Source: Bradyrhizobium acaciae
GTDB taxonomy: Bacteria; Pseudomonadota; Alphaproteobacteria; Rhizobiales; Xanthobacteraceae
DNA: 64,000 nt
Reading direction: 5' to 3'
NCBI RefSeq assembly: GCF_020889785.1
Contig: NZ_JACMYK010000007.1
Location: forward strand, 62,001-126,000
This document shows positions 16,803 through 24,376 of the stretch, piece after piece. The notes below the pieces were generated by a model. That model was not told where the DNA came from, searched no databases, and worked only from the letters and a program-made list of their open reading frames with translations. Position numbers and translations under genes: made by a program. Position 1 is the stretch's first letter, and every line of letters begins with the position of its first letter.

Positions 16803-17522
16803 TCAGCGCGTAGCCCTCTTGTCTTCCCGAGATTCAACGTAGAAGCCGGTATAGGTATCCACGAAGCAAAGGTGATCGTGCACCTCCTTGACGCCAGCGG
16901 TGTTCTCCGCGGCCACCATGGTTGCTTCGCGGGCATGGTCACTTGTGACGATGCCATGCAGATGGACAACGCCGTTGCGGACGGTCACCTCGAATCCGAT
17001 GGGGTGCCAGCTCGCGGCGTCGACCTGCCGCAGGATGCGATCGCGGATATGATCGTCGTCTGCGGTCGGATCCGGAATCTCGTGCGCCAGACTGGCCACG
17101 GCCTGGAGCAGATTTGACCGGGTCACGATGCCGACAAGGTCCTTGCCGCGCATCACGGGTAACCGCTTGATGTCCTTTTTCTCCATCAGGCGCACCAGCT
17201 CCTCGAGCGGCGTTTGTGCTTCGACCGTGACCGGATCCAGTGTCATCACGTCCTCGATCCTGCGACCGCGCTCGTGGACGAAGTCGTCGGCTGCGCGGCC
17301 GGGTCCGAACAGGAACTGGAGAACGGCCGAACGCTTGCGCTCGGTCCCGATCTCGCTGCGGCGCAGAAAGTCGCTTTCCGACACTATTCCCACCAACTTG
17401 CCGCCGTCGACGACCGGCAGGCCGCTGACTTGGTTTCGCAGCATGATGTTGGCGGCGTCCTCGATTGAGGTCCGGGGCGCGACGGTGACGACATTCTTCG
17501 TCATGATCTGATGGGCGCGCAT
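16803..17522 (-). CDS. CBS-CBS-BON protein 2
   Basis: A 239-residue protein starting MRAHQIMTKNVVTVAP. Its CBS repeats are at ~7-60 and ~90-145 (EDVMTLDPVTVEAQTPL), and a BON domain lies at ~165-220 (VRNGVVHLHGIVTSDHA). The tail carries the FVDTYTGFYVES motif shared with copies 5 and 6. ATG 17522 is chosen as the conserved start; the longer frame crosses the FixK box. Same architecture and likely energy-sensing role as its paralogues. It is the last gene of the minus-strand row CBS-BON, small membrane protein, CBS-BON. Confidence 0.85.
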   Translation of the reverse strand: MRAHQIMTKNVVTVAPRTSIEDAANIMLRNQVSGLPVVDGGKLVGIVSESDFLRRSEIGTERKRSAVLQFLFGPGRAADDFVHERGRRIEDVMTLDPVTVEAQTPLEELVRLMEKKDIKRLPVMRGKDLVGIVTRSNLLQAVASLAHEIPDPTADDDHIRDRILRQVDAASWHPIGFEVTVRNGVVHLHGIVTSDHAREATMVAAENTAGVKEVHDHLCFVDTYTGFYVESREDKRATR

Positions 17523-17580
17523 CAATGCCTCCGATGGAGCTTGTCGATTCCAAATTGGCAGCTTTCGCGCGGCGCCCCTT

Positions 17581-17594
17581 TTGACGAGGCTCAA
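17581..17594 (-). promoter_or_regulatory. FixK box for CBS-BON 2
   Basis: Plus strand TTGACGAGGCTCAA, centre 65.5 bp from the start at 17522. It overlaps the stop codon of the small membrane gene at 17591. Confidence 0.75.
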
Positions 17595-17737
17595 CCGCCT
17601 GAGTGAGCGCGACGTCGCGCCCGTAGCGCTAATGCTCTCAGTCGCTTCGTCGCGATGCGTTCCGACAGGTGGATGGCGATCAAAAGCGATCCGAACAAGA
17701 AAATCATCATAATAGCATTTGCTGTTTCACGGGCCAT
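17591..17737 (-). CDS. Small single-pass membrane protein after CBS-BON 3
   Basis: 48 residues from ATG 17737: MARETANAIMMIFLFGSLL, then a basic C-terminus rich in Arg. There is one predicted membrane span at about residues 8-26, with the basic end likely cytoplasmic. A longer frame starting at 17848 exists but adds non-conserved sequence. It follows a CBS-BON gene, as small membrane genes do at 24190 and 51528, so it belongs to a repeated gene pair. No family recognised. Confidence 0.5.
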   Translation of the reverse strand: MARETANAIMMIFLFGSLLIAIHLSERIATKRLRALALRARRRAHSGG

Positions 17738-17889
17738 TGCGGAAGCTCCGAATGCGTGGTGGTTTGAAATTGAACGCATCGCAGCGGAATGGCGTTGCTC
17801 TGGATCAACAAAGCGACGAGCTTTTTGGAGATTTGTCTGCGCCATCAACGTTCACGACGCATCTGGAATGTCGCTCGTCAAGCACGCTT

Positions 17890-18624
17890 CTAGTGAGCCT
17901 GCTTCTCCAGCTCCTGATCGTCCGGCGATTTCAGGTAGAAGCCCGAGAAACTATCGCCCCAGCAGAGGTGATCATGCACCTCGATGACTCCGGGAACGTT
18001 CTCGGCCGCTACGATCGCAGCCTTGCGAAATCTGCTTTCGGTAATCATGCCGCTCAAGTGGACGATGCCGCCCCGGACGATGACGCTGAGGCCTAACGGG
18101 CACCAGGCGTTCCGCTCGATCTCGTCGAGGATGCGTCGCCGGATCTGGTCGTCTTCGTTTTCGGTTGGAGCAGGTATGTCGTGTGCGAGGCGCGCCACCG
18201 TTCGCAGCAGATTGCTGCGGGTGATGATGCCGACAAGCTTGCCGCCACTAACCACCGGGAGCCGTTTGACATTGTTCTTCTCCATCAGTTCGACGACCGT
18301 TGTCAGCGGCGCATCCTCGGCTACGGTAAATGGCGCAGGGGTCATGATCTCAGAGACCTTGCGTCCATGCTCGAGTACGTAATCCTCGGCCCATTTTCCC
18401 GGTCCGAGGATGAAGGTCATCAACCAGTTGCGCTTCCGTTCGGTGCCGAGCTCGCTGCGATGGAGGAAATCGCCTTCCGTGATGATGCCGACGAGGGTGC
18501 CGTCATGGTCGATCACTGGAAGCCCGCTGACGCGGTGCTGAAGCATGATGTTTGCCGCGTCGAGGATGGTGCTGTCCGGCGTTGTCGAGAGCACGTTGCG
18601 GGCCATGATCTGGTGCGCGAACAT
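17890..18624 (-). CDS. CBS-CBS-BON protein 3
   Basis: A 244-residue paralogue, MFAHQIMARNVLSTTP. CBS repeats lie at ~7-60 and ~90-146 (SEIMTPAPFTVAEDAPL), then a BON domain with VRGGIVHLSGMITES. The end keeps the CWGDSFSGFYLKSP version of the shared tail. ATG 18624 has GGGAG eight bases upstream, which decides it over the longer frame. It is preceded by a FixK box and followed by a small membrane protein gene. Confidence 0.85.
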   Translation of the reverse strand: MFAHQIMARNVLSTTPDSTILDAANIMLQHRVSGLPVIDHDGTLVGIITEGDFLHRSELGTERKRNWLMTFILGPGKWAEDYVLEHGRKVSEIMTPAPFTVAEDAPLTTVVELMEKNNVKRLPVVSGGKLVGIITRSNLLRTVARLAHDIPAPTENEDDQIRRRILDEIERNAWCPLGLSVIVRGGIVHLSGMITESRFRKAAIVAAENVPGVIEVHDHLCWGDSFSGFYLKSPDDQELEKQAH

Positions 18625-18680
18625 CCGAAGTTCTCCCATCGTTCTGGAGCGTGAGCTTAGCTCCTGATGTGTGGGGTAAG

Positions 18681-18694
18681 TTGATCTGGCGCAA
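18681..18694 (-). promoter_or_regulatory. FixK box for CBS-BON 3
   Basis: Plus strand TTGATCTGGCGCAA, centre 63.5 bp from the start at 18624. It is identical in all 14 bases to the box 33 bp to its right. Confidence 0.75.
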
Positions 18695-18713
18695 GCGGCG
18701 AAGTGCGTGCGCT

Positions 18714-18727
18714 TTGATCTGGCGCAA
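18714..18727 (+). promoter_or_regulatory. FixK box probably for the 18901 gene
   Basis: TTGATCTGGCGCAA, a duplicate of the neighbouring box. The next plus-strand start lies 180 bp away, so a transcript would have a leader of about 140 bases containing a GGGCGGC/GCCGCCC hairpin. Confidence 0.6.
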
Positions 18728-18900
18728 ATGTCACGCGCGGTCGCTGAGTTACAAAATGCGGGTCCTGGCAGGCCGAACACGCACGTCCTTCAGAGAGGCC
18801 AGATCGTGTTGCCGGGCTGCATTGGATAAGGGCGGCGTTCGCCGTTGCATCCCCGTCGGCGGAGCCGCCCTTCCCCTGAACGTCGAAGACCGAGGGTCGC

Positions 18901-19272
18901 ATGCAAAAGGACTATGCCGACGTCTGCAGGCACATCTCCAGCAATCTGGGCCAGCTGCGCAAGGGTATTCCTGAAACCATGCGAGCGTTCTCGGCAATGG
19001 CGCAGGCGGCCACCAGAAATGGCGCGCTCGATGCCCGGACCAAGGAATTGATCGCGCTCGCGCTGGGCGTTGCCGCTCACTGCGACGGCTGCATCGGCTT
19101 CCACGCCGAGGCCTTGGTCAAGCTTGGGGTCGGCCGCAAGGAGGTCGAGGAGACGCTCGGAATGGCAGTCTACATGGGCGGCGGTCCCTCCTTGATGTAT
19201 GCCGCCGACGCGCTTGGCGCTTACGACCAGTTTCAGGAACGTGCGGTGGTTGCCGAGCCGGCGATGGATTGA
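18901..19272 (+). CDS. Carboxymuconolactone-decarboxylase / AhpD-like protein
   Basis: A 123-residue, all-helical protein with the AhpD-type redox motif HCDGCIGFH (CxxC plus flanking His) after KELIALALGVAAH. Proteins of this small CMD family usually reduce peroxides or act as thiol oxidoreductases, rather than as decarboxylases. The two cysteines are intact. Its stop codon overlaps the next FixK box. The likely role is handling peroxide or organic hydroperoxide when oxygen fluctuates. Confidence 0.8.
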   Translation: MQKDYADVCRHISSNLGQLRKGIPETMRAFSAMAQAATRNGALDARTKELIALALGVAAHCDGCIGFHAEALVKLGVGRKEVEETLGMAVYMGGGPSLMYAADALGAYDQFQERAVVAEPAMD

Positions 19273-19282
19273 TCCGGATCAA
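19269..19282 (+). promoter_or_regulatory. FixK box overlapping the AhpD-like stop codon
   Basis: TTGATCCGGATCAA, a perfect inverted repeat. Class II activation from here would start transcription near 19317, which bears on the start of the next gene. Confidence 0.72.
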
Positions 19283-19359
19283 CCTTGCTCGGTGCGAGGC
19301 CGATGGCGAACTGCCCAAAGGGACCGGAGCTGCCGTGCTTCGATGGCTGGAAGATTGGT

Positions 19360-19656
19360 ATGATGTGCTCTGGATATGCCAAGCGGGGCCTGCCGCAGCA
19401 ACACGGGAGCGAAGCCGTCACTGTTGCGCAGCCACCACGTCAAGCGGCGAAAAATGCCGATGCAGCCGTGCGGAAGGAGCCACGTGCCCGAAAGCCTCAG
19501 GACGACGCCTCATATTGGGCATCCCGGGCAGAGCGGACGAAGCGCCTAGCCGCACGATATCAGGACCAGGCGATTCGCGATCACTTCATGAAGATCGCGG
19601 CTGGATATGAGGAGCTCGCGCGCTCGGCCCGCAGCATCGGGCGGGATCCAGATTAG
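19360..19656 (+). CDS. Hypothetical protein of the FixK island
   Basis: 98 residues from ATG 19360, with a basic middle and a helical C-terminus (RDHFMKIAAGYEELARSAR). An upstream ATG at 19303 has fair ribosome-site sequence, but it lies only 27.5 bp from the FixK box centre, before the expected transcript start. ATG 19360 has GGAAG seven bases before it and sits 84.5 bp from the box. The helical end resembles short stress-related proteins of Bradyrhizobium. Function unknown. Confidence 0.5.
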   Translation: MMCSGYAKRGLPQQHGSEAVTVAQPPRQAAKNADAAVRKEPRARKPQDDASYWASRAERTKRLAARYQDQAIRDHFMKIAAGYEELARSARSIGRDPD

Positions 19657-19694
19657 GCGGGCGACCGACGAAAGCTCAGGGGACCGAGGCGGGT

Positions 19695-19708
19695 TTGACC
19701 CGGCTCAG
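19695..19708 (+). promoter_or_regulatory. FixK-like box, distal, before the DUF2892-like gene
   Basis: TTGACCCGGCTCAG, with one mismatch at the last base. It lies 50 bp upstream of a perfect box and may be a second, weaker site. Confidence 0.45.
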
Positions 19709-19744
19709 CCTTGGCAGAGTCGCCATGCGTAACAGCCGTGTGGA

Positions 19745-19758
19745 TTGATCGCGATCAA
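19745..19758 (+). promoter_or_regulatory. FixK box for the 19815 gene pair
   Basis: TTGATCGCGATCAA, a perfect palindrome. Its centre is 63.5 bp before the ATG at 19815. Confidence 0.78.
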
Positions 19759-19814
19759 GGGGTACGAGCCGGAGTGCGTTCAAAGTGGAGCCGCGTTAAA
19801 GGAGGCAGATTGCC

Positions 19815-19940
19815 ATGACACGCAACGTCGGACTTGTCGATCAGTACGCCCGGTTCATCATCGGTCTGGCTGTGATCGCATATCCCGTGAAGGACGGCTC
19901 GCTTGGAGCGGAAGTCCAGCTCAGTCTAGAGATCTGGTAA
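19815..19940 (+). CDS. Short DUF2892-like membrane protein
   Basis: 41 residues: MTRNVGLVDQYARFIIGLAV and a polar end. The opening NVG-x-(V/I)-D-x-x-x-R-x-x-x-G is the N-terminal pattern of DUF2892 proteins, which normally have two membrane spans in about 65 residues. Here the second span is missing, so the gene may be truncated. AGGAGG-like sequence precedes the ATG and the FixK box is correctly spaced. Its stop overlaps the next start (TAATG). Confidence 0.55.
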   Translation: MTRNVGLVDQYARFIIGLAVIAYPVKDGSLGAEVQLSLEIW

Positions 19941-20206
19941 TGGGAATGAATGAAAACCTCACTCTTGTCGAGTTGCGATCGCGACTCGATCGTCTCGGCG
20001 CTGGCGGTGTTTTGAGTATCTCCGACCATGATTATGAGCGGTTGTTTGGGATCAATGAGGTGGCTGCTGCCAAGGTCGCACAGTTTGCCAGGAAGCATCG
20101 TTGCGTGGCCGTTCCGGGAGAGGCCTCGGTGTACTTCCGAAAGTCGAAGTTTGACGCATATAGCTCAGCCGAGTTGGTGCAGGATGCGCCCCCAATATCC
20201 AGCTGA
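19940..20206 (+). CDS. Hypothetical protein coupled to the DUF2892-like gene
   Basis: An 88-residue soluble protein with a helix-turn-helix-like succession (LVELRSRLDRLGAGGVLSI; YERLFGINEVAAAKVAQFA). The second part would suit a winged-helix or small DNA-binding fold, but I see no certain match. It starts inside the stop of the preceding gene, so it is co-translated and shares that gene's FixK box. Confidence 0.6.
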   Translation: MGMNENLTLVELRSRLDRLGAGGVLSISDHDYERLFGINEVAAAKVAQFARKHRCVAVPGEASVYFRKSKFDAYSSAELVQDAPPISS

Positions 20207-20230
20207 ACCAGAAATCCGTTCAACGAACAT

Positions 20231-20467
20231 TCAGTCGAGAGTGATGATGGTCAGAAGCAGCCGGAAGATCTCCCAGCCGGCGGCGACCAGCAACGCTCCA
20301 ACAATGAGCAGACGGCCGTACCATGAGACGGTTGGACGGCGTCGAGGCTGCCGGCGTCGCACTGGCTGATTGAACGTGGGCGTCGGTGTGGGGGCTGTAA
20401 CGCCGCGAGCGCTCGTATCGCTCGCGTCGTCAAGTCTCTGTGCGTTCTGTTGCTGCGATCGATCCAT
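20231..20467 (-). CDS. Small membrane protein with basic N-terminus
   Basis: A 78-residue protein: a polar, Gln/Pro/Arg-rich first 48 residues, then one strongly hydrophobic span (GRLLIVGALLVAAGWEIF) and a short tail. It is probably an inner-membrane protein with the N-terminus in the cytoplasm. A FixK box lies at the standard distance. No family recognised. Confidence 0.55.
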   Translation of the reverse strand: MDRSQQQNAQRLDDASDTSARGVTAPTPTPTFNQPVRRRQPRRRPTVSWYGRLLIVGALLVAAGWEIFRLLLTIITLD

Positions 20468-20526
20468 TTGTGGTCAAGGTCATTCATCGTATCAACACAA
20501 GGATCGCACTCGGAGGAAAACAGGCC

Positions 20527-20540
20527 TTGATGCGAATCAA
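20527..20540 (-). promoter_or_regulatory. FixK box for the small membrane gene at 20467
   Basis: Plus strand TTGATGCGAATCAA, centre 66.5 bp from the start codon. Confidence 0.75.
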
Positions 20541-20630
20541 TCCTGCTCCCGGTCATCCCGCTAGTGGCCTCGTGTCCGTGTGTCATCCATTCTGTGCGGC
20601 ATAGCTATCGTGCGGCCTCGTGTTGCGAGA

Positions 20631-20644
20631 TTGATGCTGCTCAA
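20631..20644. promoter_or_regulatory. Orphan FixK box
   Basis: TTGATGCTGCTCAA fits the pattern fully but has no start codon of a credible gene at 55-90 bp on either side. Transcription rightward would run antisense into the 3' end of the CBS-BON 4 gene. The surrounding 200 bases (20541-20748) hold no visible gene. Confidence 0.5.
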
Positions 20645-20748
20645 GCCACGGGAAGCAAGTTTCAGGTAAATTTTAGGCACGAGTTGGCGCTAGATCTGCC
20701 GATGCGGTAGCGGCACTTGCATAAAACGTCTGCATCTGTCGCGTGCGC

Positions 20749-21504
20749 CTACAACGGTCGATCGTCCTCCGTGGAGGGCTCTTCCTGCAACGACACAAAG
20801 TCGCCGCCGCCATAGTCTTCTTCCGGCGGTGGGTAGGTGATTCTAGCCAGCTGATCTTCGACCCGCTTCACGCCACCGACGTTCTCCGCTGCAACGATCG
20901 TTGCCTTCTGCTCATTGTCGCTCCGCACGCTGCCACGCAGGCTGACAATACCATCGTGCACGCTGACGTTCAGCGCAGCGGGTCGCCAGCGTGCATGCGC
21001 CAGTGCCGCAATGACCGCCGCGCGGATCTGATCGTCACTGCCGGAAAACGAGGGCTCGTCTAGGCGAAGGCTCGCGATAGCGGTCATGAAGTCCGTACGC
21101 GTAACCATCCCGACCAGCGCTTTATCACGCATGACCGGAAATCGCGTGACGCCGTGCGATTCCATGAGTTGGACGACCTGCTCGAGCGGGGTGTCCTCCT
21201 CGACTGTGATCGGGTTAGGCGACATGATCTGACTGACCTTGCGGCCGTGTTGGCGGGCGAAGTCGAGCGCGGCCTGGTTTGTACCCGCGAGCATGGCAAG
21301 CCAGCGACCGCGGCGCTTTTCCGTTCCAACTTCCACGCGCCTGATGAAATCTCCGTCCGACAGTATGCCGACGAGCGCTCCATCCTGATCGATGACCGGA
21401 AGGCCACTGATATGATGGGACAGCATCGTCTTGATGGCGTCGATCACCGCTGCATCGGCAGCGATGGTGATGACGTTCCGTGACATGATCTCCCGTACGC
21501 GCAC
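20749..21504 (-). CDS. CBS-CBS-BON protein 4
   Basis: A 251-residue protein starting at GTG 21504 (MRVREIMSRNVITIAA), with GGAGGACTC just upstream. CBS repeats are at ~3-58 and ~90-145 (SQIMSPNPITVEEDTPL), and a BON domain has VHDGIVSLRGSVRSD. Its C-terminal 30 residues are acidic and differ from the GFYVES tail of the other copies, so it is the most diverged CBS-BON paralogue here. It shares a FixK box with a divergent membrane-protein gene. Confidence 0.85.
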   Translation of the reverse strand: MRVREIMSRNVITIAADAAVIDAIKTMLSHHISGLPVIDQDGALVGILSDGDFIRRVEVGTEKRRGRWLAMLAGTNQAALDFARQHGRKVSQIMSPNPITVEEDTPLEQVVQLMESHGVTRFPVMRDKALVGMVTRTDFMTAIASLRLDEPSFSGSDDQIRAAVIAALAHARWRPAALNVSVHDGIVSLRGSVRSDNEQKATIVAAENVGGVKRVEDQLARITYPPPEEDYGGGDFVSLQEEPSTEDDRPL

Positions 21505-21566
21505 AGTGCGAGTCCTCCAAGTTGAGCTGACACATTTCAGCTAACTCTCGGAAAGGACACGGTGTG

Positions 21567-21580
21567 TTGATACTTATCAA
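21567..21580. promoter_or_regulatory. Shared FixK box (CBS-BON 4 and 21660 gene)
   Basis: TTGATACTTATCAA. Its centre is 69.5 bp from the start at 21504 and 86.5 bp from the GTG at 21660. Confidence 0.75.
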
Positions 21581-21659
21581 CCGGACGATCATGTAATCGC
21601 GCTGATATGTCGCCTGTGACGGCAGGCAACAGAACCTGGTAAGCTGTCGAAGATTTGCC

Positions 21660-21884
21660 GTGGTCGGTCTGAAGGGAGCAATTCGCTGCGGCGAGCGTTC
21701 GCTCGAAACCTACTGTGTCGGCGTCGTGCTTTCCCTGCTGGCGAGTTTGTATCTCACCGAGGTGTCCAACAGCATCGCGGCGCAACTCGTGGTGAGCGCT
21801 GCAGGGGGCGCGACGCTCGTCTTGTTCGCGACATGCATGACCTGGATCGGCAAACGAAGCCGGCAACATCCGAAACTGTTATAG
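21660..21884 (+). CDS. Small two-span membrane protein
   Basis: 74 residues from GTG 21660, with two hydrophobic segments (YCVGVVLSLLASLYLTEV and LVVSAAGGATLVLFATCM) and a basic end. It is divergent from CBS-BON 4. This is another case of a small membrane protein beside a CBS-BON gene, here in divergent orientation. No family recognised. Confidence 0.5.
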   Translation: MVGLKGAIRCGERSLETYCVGVVLSLLASLYLTEVSNSIAAQLVVSAAGGATLVLFATCMTWIGKRSRQHPKLL

Positions 21885-21927
21885 ATGGGCCGGACCGGGC
21901 TCCGCTTGGGGCAACGACGGTCGCGAT

Positions 21928-23280
21928 CTAGACCGCTCGGCTGTGCCGGGCCGTGGTGCGGCCAAGGTGAGCGTCGAACGCCGCAGCGACGCTTCGGACC
22001 AGGAACTCTGCGTCATTGCTGACACAAAGGCGGTCACCCCTCATCGTCACGGCGCCGTCCGCGATAAGCTTGTCGAGCCGGGAGCGATCGACGACAACCG
22101 AACTCGGATCCCGGTGGTGCTGGCGGCATATCCGCGGCAGGTCGACGGCCATGTCGCACATGATGCGCTCGATGATGTCGGAACGGAAACGGTCCTCCGC
22201 CGTCAGCATGTAGCCCTTGACCGTGGCAAGCCGGTCTTGGGCGATGCGCGCGAGGTAATCGCGTGTCGCAACTGCATTCTGCACGAAGCCCTGCGGCATG
22301 CGGCCGATTGCGCTGGCACCGAGCCCAATCAGGACCTCGGCAGAATCGTCAGTGTAGCCCTGGAAGTTACGCCGCAGCCGGCCCGCGCGCTTCGCTGTGG
22401 CCAGATTGTCGTCAGGGAGCGCGAAATGGTCGAGGCCGATGCGGACGTATCCGGCATCGGTGAGTGCCCGCGCGATCGCTTCGGACTGACGATGCCGCTC
22501 GAGGCTGTCCGGCAGCGACGCCTCGTCGATCATGCGTTGGTGCTTCTTGAAGGATGGAATGTGGGCGTATCCGAACACGGAAAACCGGCCCGGCCGCAGC
22601 GCGATGCATTTGTCGATGGTGTCCAGACAGGAATCGACGGTCTGGGCCGGCAGGCCGTAGAGCAGGTCGAAGTTGATGCGGCCGACGCCAGCACGACGCA
22701 GCCGTTCGAGCGCTTCCGCGGTCTGCTCGAGGCTCTGCGAACGGTTGATCGCGTGCTGAACGACGGGATCGAAGCTCTGGACGCCGAGGCTCGCGCGGTT
22801 GACGCCGCTGTAGCCCAACGCTTCCGCCATCGGCTCGGTCAGTGTGCGTGGATCGATCTCGACGGCAATCTCGGCGTCGGGCTGCACGAAGAACGAGTGA
22901 CGCAGGGCGCCGATGAGGTCGGCGAACGTTTCAGGCGTCATGACCGTCGGCGTGCCGCCGCCGAAATGGATGTGTGAGATGGGCAATCGTTGACCGACCG
23001 CTTCCGCGACGAGATGCGCTTCGGTCCGAAGGCCGGCAGCGTAAATGGCCACCGGTTCGTCGCGGCTGGTGATGGAGGTGTGGCACCCGCAATACCAGCA
23101 CATCGACCGGCAGAACGGGACATGCAGGTAGATCGAGGCCGGCCGTCGAGTTGGGACCGACCTGAGCCATGTCCGGTAATCGGTCTCGCCGATCTCCGCA
23201 GAAAAATGCGGTGCCGTGGGATAGCTGGTGTAGCGCGGCAGCCTGTCCTGCCCATAGGTGATCGCCAGATTTGACCGCAT
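21928..23280 (-). CDS. hemN: Oxygen-independent coproporphyrinogen III oxidase
   Basis: A 450-residue radical-SAM enzyme. The [4Fe-4S] motif CRSMCWYC (Cx3CxxC) is near residue 60, preceded by YLHVPFC; the HFGGGTPT glycine-rich segment and the HemN C-terminal domain follow. It converts coproporphyrinogen III to protoporphyrinogen IX without oxygen and keeps haem supply for cbb3 oxidase and cytochromes going under hypoxia. It lies 54 bp behind the FixK-type regulator gene in the same direction, so the two are probably one transcript. Confidence 0.93.
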   Translation of the reverse strand: MRSNLAITYGQDRLPRYTSYPTAPHFSAEIGETDYRTWLRSVPTRRPASIYLHVPFCRSMCWYCGCHTSITSRDEPVAIYAAGLRTEAHLVAEAVGQRLPISHIHFGGGTPTVMTPETFADLIGALRHSFFVQPDAEIAVEIDPRTLTEPMAEALGYSGVNRASLGVQSFDPVVQHAINRSQSLEQTAEALERLRRAGVGRINFDLLYGLPAQTVDSCLDTIDKCIALRPGRFSVFGYAHIPSFKKHQRMIDEASLPDSLERHRQSEAIARALTDAGYVRIGLDHFALPDDNLATAKRAGRLRRNFQGYTDDSAEVLIGLGASAIGRMPQGFVQNAVATRDYLARIAQDRLATVKGYMLTAEDRFRSDIIERIMCDMAVDLPRICRQHHRDPSSVVVDRSRLDKLIADGAVTMRGDRLCVSNDAEFLVRSVAAAFDAHLGRTTARHSRAV

Positions 23281-23334
23281 TCGATTTCTTGCCTCTCACC
23301 CACGACCGGTTTGCGGAGCCTGGCGCGTCCCTGC

Positions 23335-24012
23335 TCACGCCGCCATGATCCGGCTCGACATCGCGCGGTTGCGCAATTGCACCCGTCGCGAGGTCAGAAG
23401 TGAGATCACGCCGTTCTGCTCGAGCTGGGTAAAGGTGCGTGATACCGTTTCGATCGTCAGACCGAGGTAGTCGGCGATATCTTGTCGCGACATTGGAAGC
23501 TCGATGGCCGCATTCTTGACGGCGCGACGCGCCATATCGTGCAGGAAGCCGACGACACGATCTTCAGCGCTGCAGATCAGGAGCATCAGATGCTCCTGGA
23601 AACGGCGCAACTCCTGGGCCGTCGCGTCCCATAGCTGCCGTGCCAGATCCTTTTCGTGAGTCGCACGGACCATGAGTGCGGCGCGCTTGACCACGATGAC
23701 CCGGGTCTCGGAGACCGCTTCGGCGGAAGAGATATGAGTTTCGCCGGCCTCGAAGCCGAAGATATCGCCGGGCAGATAGAATGCTCCGATCTGGCGACGT
23801 CCATCTTCCAGAATCCTGTAGGTTCGGACGGCGCCTGAAACGACCTGGTAGAGGTATTCCGCGGCCTCGTCTTCGCCATAGATCTCGCTGTTGCGCGCGA
23901 ACCGCATCGATGTCCCGATCATGCCGAAAGGCCCCTCGACGTGCACCTGCCGGCTGAGGATGTTGGTCGGGTGGCGGCTGCTCTCGTGAGAAATTGCGGT
24001 CTGGGTCTGCAT
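23335..24012 (-). CDS. fixK: FixK-type Crp/Fnr transcription activator
   Basis: A 225-residue protein. Residues ~25-140 form the cyclic-nucleotide-like beta barrel (LPGDIFGFEAGETH) and the C-terminal helix-turn-helix has LTIETVSRTFTQLEQNGVI, whose E-x-x-SR residues read TTGA half-sites. The N-terminal cysteine cluster of true Fnr is absent, so it does not carry an oxygen-sensing [4Fe-4S] centre. This is the FixK condition, in which oxygen is sensed by FixL-FixJ. It is the obvious factor for the 32 TTGA/TCAA sites in the window. A FixJ-like site lies upstream. Confidence 0.9.
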   Translation of the reverse strand: MQTQTAISHESSRHPTNILSRQVHVEGPFGMIGTSMRFARNSEIYGEDEAAEYLYQVVSGAVRTYRILEDGRRQIGAFYLPGDIFGFEAGETHISSAEAVSETRVIVVKRAALMVRATHEKDLARQLWDATAQELRRFQEHLMLLICSAEDRVVGFLHDMARRAVKNAAIELPMSRQDIADYLGLTIETVSRTFTQLEQNGVISLLTSRRVQLRNRAMSSRIMAA

Positions 24013-24090
24013 GGCAACGCTCCATGGATGGGAAGATCGATGGAGGCAGATTGATCGGATCTCCTGGATCGGGAAATTTGGATATTTCCC

Positions 24091-24123
24091 CTAAGTAGAA
24101 GCCACTTACGTATTTATACGTAG
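24091..24123 (-). promoter_or_regulatory. Candidate phospho-FixJ site upstream of fixK
   Basis: The segment contains TAAGTAG and CTTACGTA half-sites and a repeated TACGTA (TACGTATTTATACGTA). It resembles FixJ targets before fixK genes. It lies 79-111 bp before the fixK start and stands out as AT-rich in a GC-rich region. The match is from memory of the FixJ pattern and is not computed. Confidence 0.5.
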
Positions 24124-24189
24124 GCGCGGGACATAAGGCTCCGCACGCTGCGAGACAACGGTCTCGCAACGCATGAATTGAGAGCTGGA

Positions 24190-24357
24190 TCAGGCGACGT
24201 GCTTGTCAGGAAAGGAGGCTCGCGTGCTGGCGCGATTCTCGTCGTCGCGCTGGCGCAGCCAACGCGTCGTGCTGCGGTCGGTCAGGGCGAGCACGAGCGC
24301 AAAGATCGCAAAGATGAGACAGACGGCTGAAACGACAATTAGTGTACTCATTGCCAT
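24190..24357 (-). CDS. Small membrane protein after CBS-BON 5
   Basis: 55 residues from ATG 24357: one membrane span (STLIVVSAVCLIFAIFALVL) and a charged tail. GGAG six bases upstream supports the start. It begins 20 bp after the CBS-BON 5 stop, so it is in the same FixK-controlled operon. Same arrangement as at 17591 and 51528. No family recognised. Confidence 0.6.
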   Translation of the reverse strand: MAMSTLIVVSAVCLIFAIFALVLALTDRSTTRWLRQRDDENRASTRASFPDKHVA

Positions 24358-24376
24358 GTCAGGCTCCTCGATTTGA

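Noticed and set aside
21943-22977. Plus-strand open frame of 344 codons
   Set aside because: Exact antisense of hemN, whose motifs are unambiguous.
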